Assembly (NCBI GenBank): GCA_045612105.1
Contig: JAZKYL010000154.1
Coordinates: forward strand, 1 to 15,236
From: SVTX01 sp045612105
GTDB lineage: Bacteria; Bacillota; Clostridia; Oscillospirales; CAG-272
Direction of reading: 5' to 3'
DNA: 15,236 nt
A model generated the notes under the pieces. It ran no database searches, was not told the origin of the DNA, and worked only from the letters and a program-made list of their open reading frames with translations. A program made the position numbers and the translations under genes. This document shows positions 1 through 7,400 of this stretch, one piece after another (the stretch's first letter is position 1; each line of letters starts with the position of its first letter).

Positions 1-30
1 CAAACTCTTTTGTTTAAAAGGTTTCAAATA

Positions 31-249
31 AACTTGCAACACGATAGAAGATAAACTTCGGTTAAAATCAATACGGTTTCCAAATACTATATTGGTGAAA
101 TTTTCATCCTTTTTAGGGAAGTTTTTTGGCTCCACCTCGACGTTTTCGAAGAAAACTCGCAACAGCAGATTGTTTACAATCTGCGTAGGTTTTTCTCAAA
201 AAAGGTGGAAAACCGCGTCCCCCGCGTCCCACCGCTAAATTGCAATTTA
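31..249 (+). repeat. Leader repeat, copy A (upstream of deoB)
   Basis: This stretch matches the reverse complement of the right end of the window (15071-15236). The first 23 bases (31-53, beginning AACTTGCAACACGATAG) are identical in both copies. The next 80 or so bases keep clear blocks: AAATCAATA, ATTGGTG, a CCTTTTT run and GGGAAG(T/C)TTTTTGGC. Then comes a copy-specific hairpin region: here an outer stem 131-137/203-209, a small hairpin 142-147/151-156 and a 9-bp hairpin 165-173/176-184. The shared 3' end holds CCCCCGCGTCCC (219-230) and the palindrome TAAATTGCAATTTA (236-249). The deoB ribosome binding site AGGAG (256-260) follows at once. There is no U-run after the hairpins, so a terminator is not supported. 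I read it as a dispersed intergenic or 5'-leader element; its function is unknown. I see no coding region in 1-265. Confidence 0.75.
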
Positions 250-265
250 TTATTTAGGAGAAATA

Positions 266-1387
266 ATGAAAAAAAGAGTATTTTTGATCATTCTCGACAG
301 CTTTGGTATAGGCGAGATGCCCGATGCGGCGGATTTTGGAGACGAGGGAAGCAATACTTTGCGAAGTGTTGCGTCTGAGGCTGAATTTGACTGCCCAAAT
401 CTTACGAAAATGGGCTTGTTTAATATTGTGGGGTGTCAAGTCGCGGGACGAACGGCGGTTGAAGAACCTATGGCGGCATTCGGGCGCATGGCGGAGAAGT
501 CGTGTGGAAAGGATACCACCACGGGTCACTGGGAGATAGCCGGACTTATTTCTAATCGTGCTATGCCTACTTATCCCGAGGGCTTTCCCGAGGAGGTCAT
601 TGCTGAATTTGAGCGCAGGACCGGCAAAAAAGTCTTATGCAACAAGCCTTATTCGGGTACGCAGGTCATTGCCGATTATGGACGTGAGCATCTTGAAACA
701 GACTCGCTTATAGTTTACACTTCGGCGGATTCGGTCTTTCAGATCGCCGCTCACGAGAGCAGAGTGTCGCTTGACGAGCTTTACAGATATTGTGAGATCG
801 CGCGTGATATGCTTCGTGGCGAGCACGGTGTTGGAAGGGTGATCGCCCGTCCTTTCGGCGGTGAGCATCCCTTTGTTCGTCTTGCGGGCAGGCACGACTA
901 TTCCCTTGAGCCTCACGGGGAGACTATGCTTGACAGATTGAAAAAACGTGGTCTTGACGTGATCTCCGTGGGAAAGATCAGCGATATTTTTGCGGGGCGC
1001 GGAATTACCGAGAGCTATCCTACGAAAAGCAACAAAGAGGGAATGGAGAGGACGATCTCTTTGGCTGACAGAGATTTTCACGGTCTTTGCTTTGTTAATC
1101 TTGTGGATTTTGATTCAAGCTTCGGGCACAGAAACGATTCCTTGGGTTACGCGAAGGCATTGACCGAGTTTGACGGTCAGCTTGGTTCTTTTTTGTCCAA
1201 AATTGGCGAAGATGATCTTCTAATAATTACCGCGGACCACGGTTGCGATCCTAAAACCCCATCTACAGATCATTCCAGAGAGTACGTTCCGTTATTGGTT
1301 ATGGGGGCGGGAATTGAGACTTGTGATCTTGGCACAAAGTTTGGATTTGATTACGTTTCGGAGCTCGTGGAGAGTGCATTGAATTGA
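266..1387 (+). CDS. deoB: Phosphopentomutase
   Basis: Phosphopentomutase interconverts (deoxy)ribose 1-phosphate and 5-phosphate, linking nucleoside phosphorolysis to the pentose-phosphate pathway in the cytoplasm. The 373-residue product is slightly shorter than the usual 390 or so and belongs to the alkaline-phosphatase metalloenzyme superfamily. Visible family residues, assigned from knowledge of the Bacillus enzyme, are Asp11 in ILDSFGIG, the phospho-acceptor Thr85 in DTTTGHWE, Asp283 and His288 in VDFDSSFGH, Asp324-His325 in TADHG, and His336 in STDHSRE. The active site therefore looks complete. The start is set by AGGAG at 256-260, six bases before ATG. The gene stands alone: leader repeat in front, own terminator behind, with no punA, cdd or deoC neighbour in view. 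Confidence 0.97.
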   Translation: MKKRVFLIILDSFGIGEMPDAADFGDEGSNTLRSVASEAEFDCPNLTKMGLFNIVGCQVAGRTAVEEPMAAFGRMAEKSCGKDTTTGHWEIAGLISNRAMPTYPEGFPEEVIAEFERRTGKKVLCNKPYSGTQVIADYGREHLETDSLIVYTSADSVFQIAAHESRVSLDELYRYCEIARDMLRGEHGVGRVIARPFGGEHPFVRLAGRHDYSLEPHGETMLDRLKKRGLDVISVGKISDIFAGRGITESYPTKSNKEGMERTISLADRDFHGLCFVNLVDFDSSFGHRNDSLGYAKALTEFDGQLGSFLSKIGEDDLLIITADHGCDPKTPSTDHSREYVPLLVMGAGIETCDLGTKFGFDYVSELVESALN

Positions 1388-1394
1388 TTTTTTT

Positions 1395-1425
1395 GAGAGA
1401 TATCGCAGGGTATCTCTCTTTTTTT
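1395..1425 (+). terminator. Intrinsic terminator of deoB
   Basis: An 8-bp stem GAGAGATA/TATCTCTC (1395-1402 and 1411-1418) with an 8-base loop is followed directly by a run of seven T (1419-1425). It starts 7 bases after the deoB stop codon, so deoB is probably monocistronic at its 3' end. Confidence 0.9.
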
Positions 1426-1512
1426 GTTTGTCTTGTACAAATAATCGAGCGGTGTTTTGTGCAAAAGGTAGAAAGTGGCATTTGGGGGCTCTTTTGTTTG
1501 ATTATTTTGATG

Positions 1513-1545
1513 TATAATGGCGTAAAGTTAAGTAAAATTAACTTT
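1513..1545 (+). promoter_or_regulatory. Weak promoter candidate with overlapping dyad
   Basis: A consensus -10 hexamer TATAAT lies at 1513-1518, but no good -35 is found at 16-18 bases. The dyad AAAGTTAA/TTAACTTT (1524-1531 and 1538-1545, 6-base loop) begins six bases downstream and would cover the start of transcription, as an operator often does. It is the only promoter-like signal I see in front of the phage-type cassette, about 160 bases from its first start codon. The rest of 1426-1679 holds no convincing gene. Confidence 0.3.
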
Positions 1546-1605
1546 TGCTGCTTTTTTATCTGCCAAAGGTAGCTTGGGGACGATTATTCGGGTCGGAATT
1601 ATCAG

Positions 1606-1623
1606 AAAAACGAATTCGTTTTT
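1606..1623. other. 18-bp perfect palindrome upstream of the phage-type cassette
   Basis: AAAAACGAATTCGTTTTT is a perfect palindrome. It lies inside a wider pair TCGGGTC (1588-1594) and GACCCGA (from about 1643). Two similar TGGGGAC words (near 1575 and 1632) flank it. It could be an operator, a recombination site or a structured leader; the sequence alone does not decide. Confidence 0.5.
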
Positions 1624-1679
1624 TGTTAATATGGGGACAACTGACCCGAGGGGCAGAAATAAAATAACGAGGAGAAAAA

Positions 1680-2489
1680 ATGACAGAGGTTTACAGAAAA
1701 ATAACCGTGGATTTGTCCAGACGAAGCGGAACGCGTATCGTTTTTGCCAGACAGAACGATATTGGATGCCGTAATCTGCTGATCAAAGTCACTGATGACG
1801 GCGCACCTTACAAGATCGAATCAAACAACTCGGTTTCGCTTATTTATAAGCGTCCTGATGAGGTGGCGGGCGCCATTGATGCTACGGTTCTTGAAGACGG
1901 TACGGTTCTCGTAGAGATAGCACAGGTCATACTGAGGTGCATAGGTGAGGTGGCTTGCTCGGTCTCTATATTTGACGGCAGTGGAAATAAGATCACTAGC
2001 TCGGATTTTTACATTGACGTTACGGAGTCTTATTATTCCGGTGAGAGTCTTGCGGATGATCCCGAGTACGAGCTTTTACATTCGCTTTTTGCTAAAGTCT
2101 CGGCTTATAAAACTGCGGAGGCTATCAGAATTGACGCGGAAGAAAAACGTGTTGCGGCAGAGCGAGCTCGTGCTGAAGCCGAGGTTATCCGTAATGAAAG
2201 GATAAACGATATGCTGGGTGTGTCGGGCGAGGTCATACTTACAAGTAAGGAGTGGGATAGTGATCTTACCCAGACTCTGACTATCCCTACGCTAAAAGAG
2301 AATGATCTTGTGGTATTCTATCCATCAACTGTCGGAGACAGAAATATTCTTGCAAATTACGGCGTTTTTGTCTCTCCCGACGTTTTGGATGGATGTATAT
2401 CGGTGAGCGCGGTGGCAATTCCGATCGCGGATATTTCGCTCAGATATTTTATTACACGCGGTAGGGTTGACGATAGCGGGGAGGTGTAA
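1680..2489 (+). CDS. Phage baseplate upper protein (BppU)-like tail protein
   Basis: The 269-residue product has three parts. Residues 1-120 form a beta-rich domain resembling the N-terminal domain of phage baseplate upper proteins (BppU/DUF2479 type), which attaches to the distal tail. Residues 130-178 form a charged Ala/Glu/Arg helix (for example EEKRVAAERARAEAE) typical of the trimeric coiled coil of tail fibres. Residues 185-262 form a small beta-rich C-terminal domain. No signal peptide is present. The start is supported by GGAG at 1671-1674. The stop codon lies in the ribosome binding region of the next gene (GGGGAGGTG then TAA), so translation is probably coupled. Order and spacing match the tail-tip end of prophages of Gram-positive bacteria, but no other structural gene lies upstream. 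The family call is from pattern recognition, not a search. Confidence 0.72.
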   Translation: MTEVYRKITVDLSRRSGTRIVFARQNDIGCRNLLIKVTDDGAPYKIESNNSVSLIYKRPDEVAGAIDATVLEDGTVLVEIAQVILRCIGEVACSVSIFDGSGNKITSSDFYIDVTESYYSGESLADDPEYELLHSLFAKVSAYKTAEAIRIDAEEKRVAAERARAEAEVIRNERINDMLGVSGEVILTSKEWDSDLTQTLTIPTLKENDLVVFYPSTVGDRNILANYGVFVSPDVLDGCISVSAVAIPIADISLRYFITRGRVDDSGEV

Positions 2490-2492
2490 GTG

Positions 2493-3533
2493 ATGGCACA
2501 GGCTTTTTTAAACTGTTGGGAATATAATCAAAATGTTTCCGAGGTTGCTTTGATCATTGACAGAAGTATTTCTGAATTAGTTGTTCCCGATGGAGTTACG
2601 GCTGTTGGAAACTATTCGTTCAGCTACTGTACAAAGCTGAAAAAAATATCTATTCCCGAGGGAGTTAAATCTATTGGAGCTAATGCTTTAAACGCAACGA
2701 GCTTGACGGAGGTCGTTTTACCCTTGAGCTGTGAGGCGGTGAATTCATACTCTTTCTATAACATTGCCACTTTAAAAAGCATAACTTTTGGCGATATAAA
2801 AACGATAGGCTCTCACGCATTAGGAGCTAATTATGGATGTAAAACATACGATTTTACGAGATGCACCACCGTTCCTAAATTGACAAACGTTGAAGCATTT
2901 GCGAACATTAATCCCGCTGCGAAGATATACGTACCCGTGGCTCTTTATGACGAGTGGGTGTCTTCAACCAACTGGACGAATTTAGCTGAATATATCATAC
3001 CTATATATGACGCGCCGGAGATAGTTACTCCCAATTACGTCAGCGAAGGTCTTCTCGTTGAAAACAAAGCACTCACGGGCAGGGGTACTTGCACCGATAG
3101 CGTGATAGTTGTGCCGGAGGAAGTGACTCGGATCGATACGGGCGCATTCGAAAATGACAGTATTATTGATACACTCATTCTTCCCGAAAGCGGATGTTAT
3201 TTTGAACCTAAGTGCTTTGATCATTCATCGTTGCGAGTGATCAAAAATTTTGATTATATCGGAATTTCATTTGCGCTTTGCAATGCTACCAATCTCAAAA
3301 TAGTAACGTTTATTGATGGCGCGTCTTTGGAGAATTTTGGATTCGGTTACAGTAACGCTACAATAGAAATCTACGATTTTTCAAAATGCAAGTCGATTGT
3401 TGTGCTTCCGCAAATTGATTATATTACGGTAAGTGAGGGTACAAAAATATTAGTCCCTGTGGAGCTGTACAGCGAGTGGAAAGTGGATACGAATTGGAGT
3501 GTATATGCGGACTGCATTTTCTGCGCTAAATAA
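2493..3533 (+). CDS. Leucine-rich-repeat (BspA-like) phage receptor-binding or adhesin-like protein
   Basis: The protein is about 346 residues. It contains BspA/LRR_5-type repeats with the pattern hxIPxGVxxIGxxAFxxCxxLxxIxIP: residues 28-112 (VVPDGVTAVGNYSFSYC, SIPEGVKSIGANAL, VLPLSCEAVNSYSFYN) and again 205-250 (VVPEEVTRIDTGAFEN). Each half ends in the same module: YDFTRC...KIYVPVALYDEW..TNW (about 119-170) and YDFSKC...KILVPVELYSEW..TNW (about 294-345), so the protein is an internal duplication. Such modules occur in tail-tip proteins of gut Firmicutes phages, where the role is likely host surface recognition (inference). No signal peptide or cell-wall anchor is present, which fits a virion protein better than a secreted adhesin. 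GTG 2490 is an alternative start; ATG 2493 gives better spacing from GGAGG (2480-2484). Confidence 0.75.
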   Translation: MAQAFLNCWEYNQNVSEVALIIDRSISELVVPDGVTAVGNYSFSYCTKLKKISIPEGVKSIGANALNATSLTEVVLPLSCEAVNSYSFYNIATLKSITFGDIKTIGSHALGANYGCKTYDFTRCTTVPKLTNVEAFANINPAAKIYVPVALYDEWVSSTNWTNLAEYIIPIYDAPEIVTPNYVSEGLLVENKALTGRGTCTDSVIVVPEEVTRIDTGAFENDSIIDTLILPESGCYFEPKCFDHSSLRVIKNFDYIGISFALCNATNLKIVTFIDGASLENFGFGYSNATIEIYDFSKCKSIVVLPQIDYITVSEGTKILVPVELYSEWKVDTNWSVYADCIFCAK

Positions 3534-3558
3534 AAAATTTAAGAAAGGATTTTTAGTT

Positions 3559-3753
3559 ATGGCAATCAAATCAGAAAATATTATTGTTAACGGAAGAACG
3601 CTGATCAAGCACGAAAGTGACTCGGGCAAGATGATCCGTCAGGTTGAGACGGGCAGGGAATATTCGTCGGCTGTTGACGTTATTCCTTGCAGGTATACTT
3701 ATGAGGAGACAGAGAAGGATATTATAACGGAAGGGGTGATAGACGGTGAGTAA
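3559..3753 (+). CDS. Small phage-type protein (64 residues), function unknown
   Basis: A 64-residue acidic protein begins at ATG 3559 behind AAGAAAGGA (3541-3549). An in-frame ATG at 3499 lies inside the preceding gene and lacks a good ribosome binding site, so the shorter form is preferred. Features: IIVNGRTLIKHESDSGKMI near the N-terminus, then QVETGREYSSAVDVIP and an acidic tail with YTYEETEKD. From memory, small proteins of this shape sit between tail-fibre and holin-region genes in clostridial prophages; their role is unknown. No signal peptide or membrane segment is visible. Its last 8 bases overlap the next gene, indicating translational coupling. Confidence 0.65.
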   Translation: MAIKSENIIVNGRTLIKHESDSGKMIRQVETGREYSSAVDVIPCRYTYEETEKDIITEGVIDGE

Positions 3754-4039
3754 TGACGAGATGATACGTGAGATCGCCGAAAATACCCAGCGATCGAAGT
3801 CTAACTGTCACAGGATCGACGAGCTTTCCGAGAGCGTTGTTGCTCTTAATAAGATGGCTACTGCCCTCGAGGTGCTTGCCACCAAGCAGAATGCTATGTC
3901 GGAAACGGTTCACGACATCAATCAAAAGGTTTCGGCAATAGAGTCGAGACCTATGAAGCGAATTTCTTCGATTTTCGGATATCTTATAGCCGCTGCCGCT
4001 TCAGCAATTGCCGGAGCTTGGTTTGGCTGGATGGTATAA
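3746..4039 (+). CDS. XhlA-like phage membrane protein (holin/lysis accessory)
   Basis: The 97-residue protein has a soluble helical part (residues 1-70) with heptad-like spacing (RIDELSESVVALNKMATALE, then VHDINQKVSAIES). A single C-terminal membrane helix follows at about 74-95 (FGYLIAAAASAIAGAWFGW). This is the layout of the XhlA/haemolysin family, made with the holin in PBSX-type prophages and thought to help deliver or activate the lysis machinery at the membrane. The start codon is GTG 3746 (overlap with the upstream gene, AAGGGGTG at 3731-3738). No endolysin or second holin follows, so the lysis module is incomplete here. The family assignment rests on size, topology and position. Confidence 0.68.
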   Translation: MSNDEMIREIAENTQRSKSNCHRIDELSESVVALNKMATALEVLATKQNAMSETVHDINQKVSAIESRPMKRISSIFGYLIAAAASAIAGAWFGWMV

Positions 4040-4053
4040 ATTTTTAATAAAAA

Positions 4054-4093
4054 TGCACCGCTCTTTATGACCGAAGTCATTGAGAGCGGTGCA
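4054..4093 (-). terminator. Strong hairpin terminator shared by convergent units
   Basis: An 11-bp stem TGCACCGCTCT/AGAGCGGTGCA (4054-4064 and 4083-4093) encloses a second 5-bp stem ATGAC/GTCAT capped by CGAA. On the minus strand it is followed by TTTTTATTAAAAATTT, a good U-run, and begins one base after the stop codon of the small peptide gene. It also lies 14 bases after the XhlA-like gene and may stop plus-strand transcription, though the plus-strand U-run is poor. Confidence 0.85.
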
Positions 4094-4094
4094 C

Positions 4095-4184
4095 TTATAT
4101 AATAAGTTTTGATTTCGGTAACTCTTTCGGGATCAGTATAAGCGTGACAAAAACCGAGAGATATGCGATATTTGTTTTTTTCAT
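4095..4184 (-). CDS. Small hydrophobic peptide (29 residues), candidate membrane-active peptide
   Basis: A 29-codon ORF on the minus strand starts at ATG 4184-4182 and ends at TAA 4097-4095. It has a textbook ribosome binding site GGAGA (4192-4196) seven bases before the start. The peptide begins MKKTN, continues with a hydrophobic segment of about 13 residues (IAYLSVFVTLILI, residues 6-18) and ends in a Lys/Pro-rich tail (PKELPKSK) plus LII. A sigma-A-like promoter lies upstream and a strong terminator just after the stop, so it forms a complete transcription unit. Size and topology recall type I toxin peptides or holin-like phage peptides, but I do not recognise a specific family. A truncated lipoprotein signal or chance ORF is possible. 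Confidence 0.5.
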   Translation of the reverse strand: MKKTNIAYLSVFVTLILIPKELPKSKLII

Positions 4185-4197
4185 ATTTTAATCTCCA

Positions 4198-4312
4198 TGC
4201 CGCCGCACAGCGGCGGCACAAATAATAATCGATGAGTTTTGGCGAGGCAAGATTTACCCGTGAAAGAGTTTATTATATTACCAAACGGGAGAAGCTTTCA
4301 CACTATTTCTCC
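4198..4312 (-). promoter_or_regulatory. Structured leader of the small-peptide transcript
   Basis: Between promoter and peptide gene the minus strand carries several inverted pairs. GGAGAA (4307-4312) pairs with TTCTCC (4288-4293), GTGAAAG (4295-4301) with CTTTCAC (4260-4266), and CCCGT with ACGGG across the same region. These compete or interlace. A GC-rich hairpin with an 8-bp stem (4198-4205/4211-4218) ends two bases before the ribosome binding site of the peptide. A 7-codon ORF (GTG 4301 to TAA 4278, peptide VKASPVW) with its own GGAG lies inside. Riboswitch-like, attenuator-like or toxin-mRNA-type control is conceivable; no known class is recognised. Confidence 0.4.
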
Positions 4313-4363
4313 TACGTATTGTTAAATTGTTCATAAATGATAAAAATGCAATTGTACATTTTA

Positions 4364-4392
4364 ATTATAATGATTTTTTTAGTGCTTTTCAA
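4364..4392 (-). promoter_or_regulatory. Sigma-A-type promoter for the small-peptide unit
   Basis: On the minus strand TTGAAA (4387-4392) and TATAAT (4364-4369) are separated by exactly 17 bases, predicting a start near 4357. The transcript to the terminator at 4054 would be about 300 bases. Confidence 0.75.
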
Positions 4393-4423
4393 GTAATATA
4401 TGGATATCAATTTTAACAAAATT

Positions 4424-4453
4424 GACCCCACTGCCCAAAGTGGCAGTGGGGTC
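4424..4453 (-). terminator. Terminator of the glycan locus
   Basis: A 12-bp perfect stem GACCCCACTGCC/GGCAGTGGGGTC (4424-4435 and 4442-4453) with a 6-base loop lies 16 bases beyond the stop codon of the large lipoprotein gene. On the minus strand it is followed by AATTTTGTTAAAATT, a modest U-rich tail. Confidence 0.8.
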
Positions 4454-4469
4454 GGTTTATTGATGGATA

Positions 4470-7400
4470 TTATTCTGCTTCCGCTACCTGCACGTTTTTG
4501 ACGTGAACTATGATACAGAGTGTATCGGGAGCGGTTTTAGGAACTACCGCGAAGGTTATTTCAACCGTTTCGCCCGCGTAATCCGAAAGATCTGCGTACA
4601 GACCGTTAACGCTCGCGCCGCCGCCGACCGTTCCCTGGAAGCTACAGTTTGCTCCGGAGGCTGTCGGGTCGGGGAACTCATATCCGCCAAGCTTATTCTT
4701 TGCGGAAAGCATATGGTCTGCGGTTGCGGCTGTCAGAGGCTTGACTGCGATAGCTTCTATCCAGGTCTTGCCTCCGTCTGCTGACCAGACGTATTTTTCA
4801 GCACCTCCGTCAACTACTGCCCAGCCTGTGAAGATAAGCTGATGACCGTTGACCGTGGTAACGCCGTAATCAAGAACGTCGGGATGCTTGATAGAGGTTG
4901 CGCCGATGTTGGTGAGTCTCTTATTCTCGCCCTCTCCCCAGCCGTTGATCATATCAATGCAGGATGCGAACTTGACTGTGGATTCGGTATAGTCGGATTC
5001 GGGGTGAACGTATTCAACCTTGGGAAGCTTGCCGTCTCCGCTTTCCTCAACCTGCTCACCCGTCTTGACGTCGTAGTAGGTCTCAAGTGAGCCGCCCGTG
5101 ATCAGCGTGACTGTATTCATATCGCTGTTAAGCTCAAATATGCTGTCAAGATCCGCGCTCATTCCAACGTATGCAAGATCCATATAGGAGCTTGTGCTCA
5201 TTTTTAGGCTGAAGAAGTCGATTCTCAGGTAATTTGCATAATAGAGTCCGTCGGCTCCGTCTGCCTTGAAGGTGGGATGCTTTTCGTTTGCAAGGTCTAC
5301 GACGATAACGTGCCAGAATCCGTCCTTTTTCAAATTGTAGCAATAGATCTGGTCACCGTCCGTAGCACCCGAGTTGACTGTACTTGTGAAGATCTCGAAG
5401 CAGCCTGCCGCCTCTGCGTTGGTGGTGGGGAGTCGGTATTTAAGAACTACGTAGCGACCGCTCTCGTGCTTGGTATCGGCGGCATAGAAGGTGGAATGAC
5501 CCTCGGAATCGGTGCCGTTTCCGTAGATACGCACAAAGCTCTTTTCGTTTTCCTCAAGGATCTCGGATGCGCTGACACCCTTGGCACCCTCAAGCTTTAC
5601 GTTCATTTTTGCGGGACCTACATAGACGTTGATGGGAGTCTCCTCTTCGGGAATTATCGCCTCGGGCCAGCCATCAAAGCTCGAACGGGCGGAGAAGTTG
5701 AAGGTTCTTTCTTCGTCGCCTGAAAGAGATACTACGAAGGAGTAGGAGAAGGTTCCGTCACCGTCGTAATGTATAGCGTAGCCGTCGTAATGATGGGCAT
5801 TGCCAAGAGCGTCGGGGGAATTTGCGCTGTTTACCTCATAATCTACCCACTTGCCGTCGACAAGCTCCTGGATAACGGGAGCGGTAAGTCTCTTGAAGCC
5901 GTAAACTCTTACAACCACGTTGTTCTCACCGCCCGAAAGGGTGAAGGTGGCTTCTCTCATATTGGTGGTGCGGATCTTGGGCATATAGTTGCTTTCGATG
6001 ATCTCGCAATTCTCGACTGCGGTTGCCTTGACGGGGTCGATTATTGAATTTTCGCGAACGGATCTTACGTTTTCATCGGGAGCCTTGCCGTTGGAACCGT
6101 CGTAGATCGATTCCTGGGAGCCCCAGGGCATAAGAATTGCGTGGATGGTAAAGCTGTCGCCCTTCTTAAGAGTTACCTCCTCAAGATCGAGGGAGAGATA
6201 GAGCTTTTCGTTCTTGTTTGTTACGATAAAGCGAGCGTCGCTCTCCTTGCCGCCGATCTTCAGTGAATAATCCTTGAACATAAAGGAAAGGTTGACGTAG
6301 CCGTTTTCGTTGGTATAATCGGGGACGTAGAAGAAGTCGAAATAGGGGTAATAGTCGCCGAGGACGTAGGATGCGGAGTCGTTGGCAGCTGTAGCGTCAA
6401 CTATCTGAGGCTGGTTGTTCTCGTCCAGATATCCTACCTTCTTATAAGTAGAGCCTGTGTTCGTCTGACCTACCGAGTAGAAGGTGAAATCGTTTTTGAA
6501 GTCCTTGAAGGTGATATCCTCAAGAACCTTGTATTCCATAACGTAATAGGTTCTGTTTTCATCGGTCTGGGGCATCTCCATGTGGGTGTAGGTCACCTTG
6601 ATTTTGCCGTCGTCGGAGATATAGTCCATCTCGATCTCGGCATAGGTGGGACCATAGGAGAGTATTCTGTCGCCTACGTGCTGAGAAGCCGAGAAATTGC
6701 CGTCAGCATCAGTGTAGCTGAGGAAACGGTGGCGGCCACCCAAGGTATGCTGAGGCTGATCGGGCCACAGGGGAGCAGACATTGCTCTGTGGTCGGGAAG
6801 ATGGGGAGCCTCAAAGCCGTAGGGAACGATACAGTTACTTTCGGTAACACCGGTTGAAAGGTGATAGTAGGGATAGAAATACTGAATGGATGAGAGCTGC
6901 TTGAGGGGGAATTTACCCCAATTCTGATAGAGGTTAACTATAGAATAGCCCTTTACTTCGTTTGCCTTTACGATGATCGGAACGTAAGCCTCGCCGTAGG
7001 AGGGCTCGTCAAGATTATAGAGGTTCCATTCGCCGTCGCCGTAGAAGTTCTTGCAGACCTCGACGGGTACAGGGAGGAGAAGAGAGCTGTCGTCAAGAAG
7101 CACGGCGCACTCAAGTCCGCCCGAGGTAGTGTAGGTGGCGAAGTACATCTTTCTGTCGTGTTCGTCGCCTGTTACGGTAAAGTTTACGGTGTAGTGCTTG
7201 TTGGGGGTCTGATAATATGCAGAACCGAATCCCGTGCCGTTTACTTTAAGCTTATAGCAGCCTCTCAGCGCGTCGTAGCCCATAAAGGACGCGCCGGTGG
7301 ATTTGCCGGGGTTGACGCGGATGTTATCTACGGTAAGAGGATTTCTTTCGATCTCAGCCTCGCTTATGAACTTAGTGAAATCGTGAGATGCGTCGGTATA

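Noticed and set aside
131..209. Transcription terminator or attenuator inside leader copy A
   Set aside because: The hairpins are not followed by a U-run, and copy B shows none either.
1384..1774. Two short plus-strand ORFs between deoB and the phage-type cassette
   Set aside because: The first begins inside the deoB stop region and spans the terminator; the second overlaps the start of the BppU-like gene out of frame. Neither has a ribosome binding site.
3499..3558. Earlier ATG for the 64-residue phage-type protein
   Set aside because: It lies inside the preceding gene and AAGAAAGGA stands just before ATG 3559.
3922..4221. 99-codon minus-strand ORF overlapping the XhlA-like gene
   Set aside because: It reads through the terminator hairpins and the XhlA-like gene; the in-region 29-codon ORF in another frame has the ribosome binding site and fits the terminator position.
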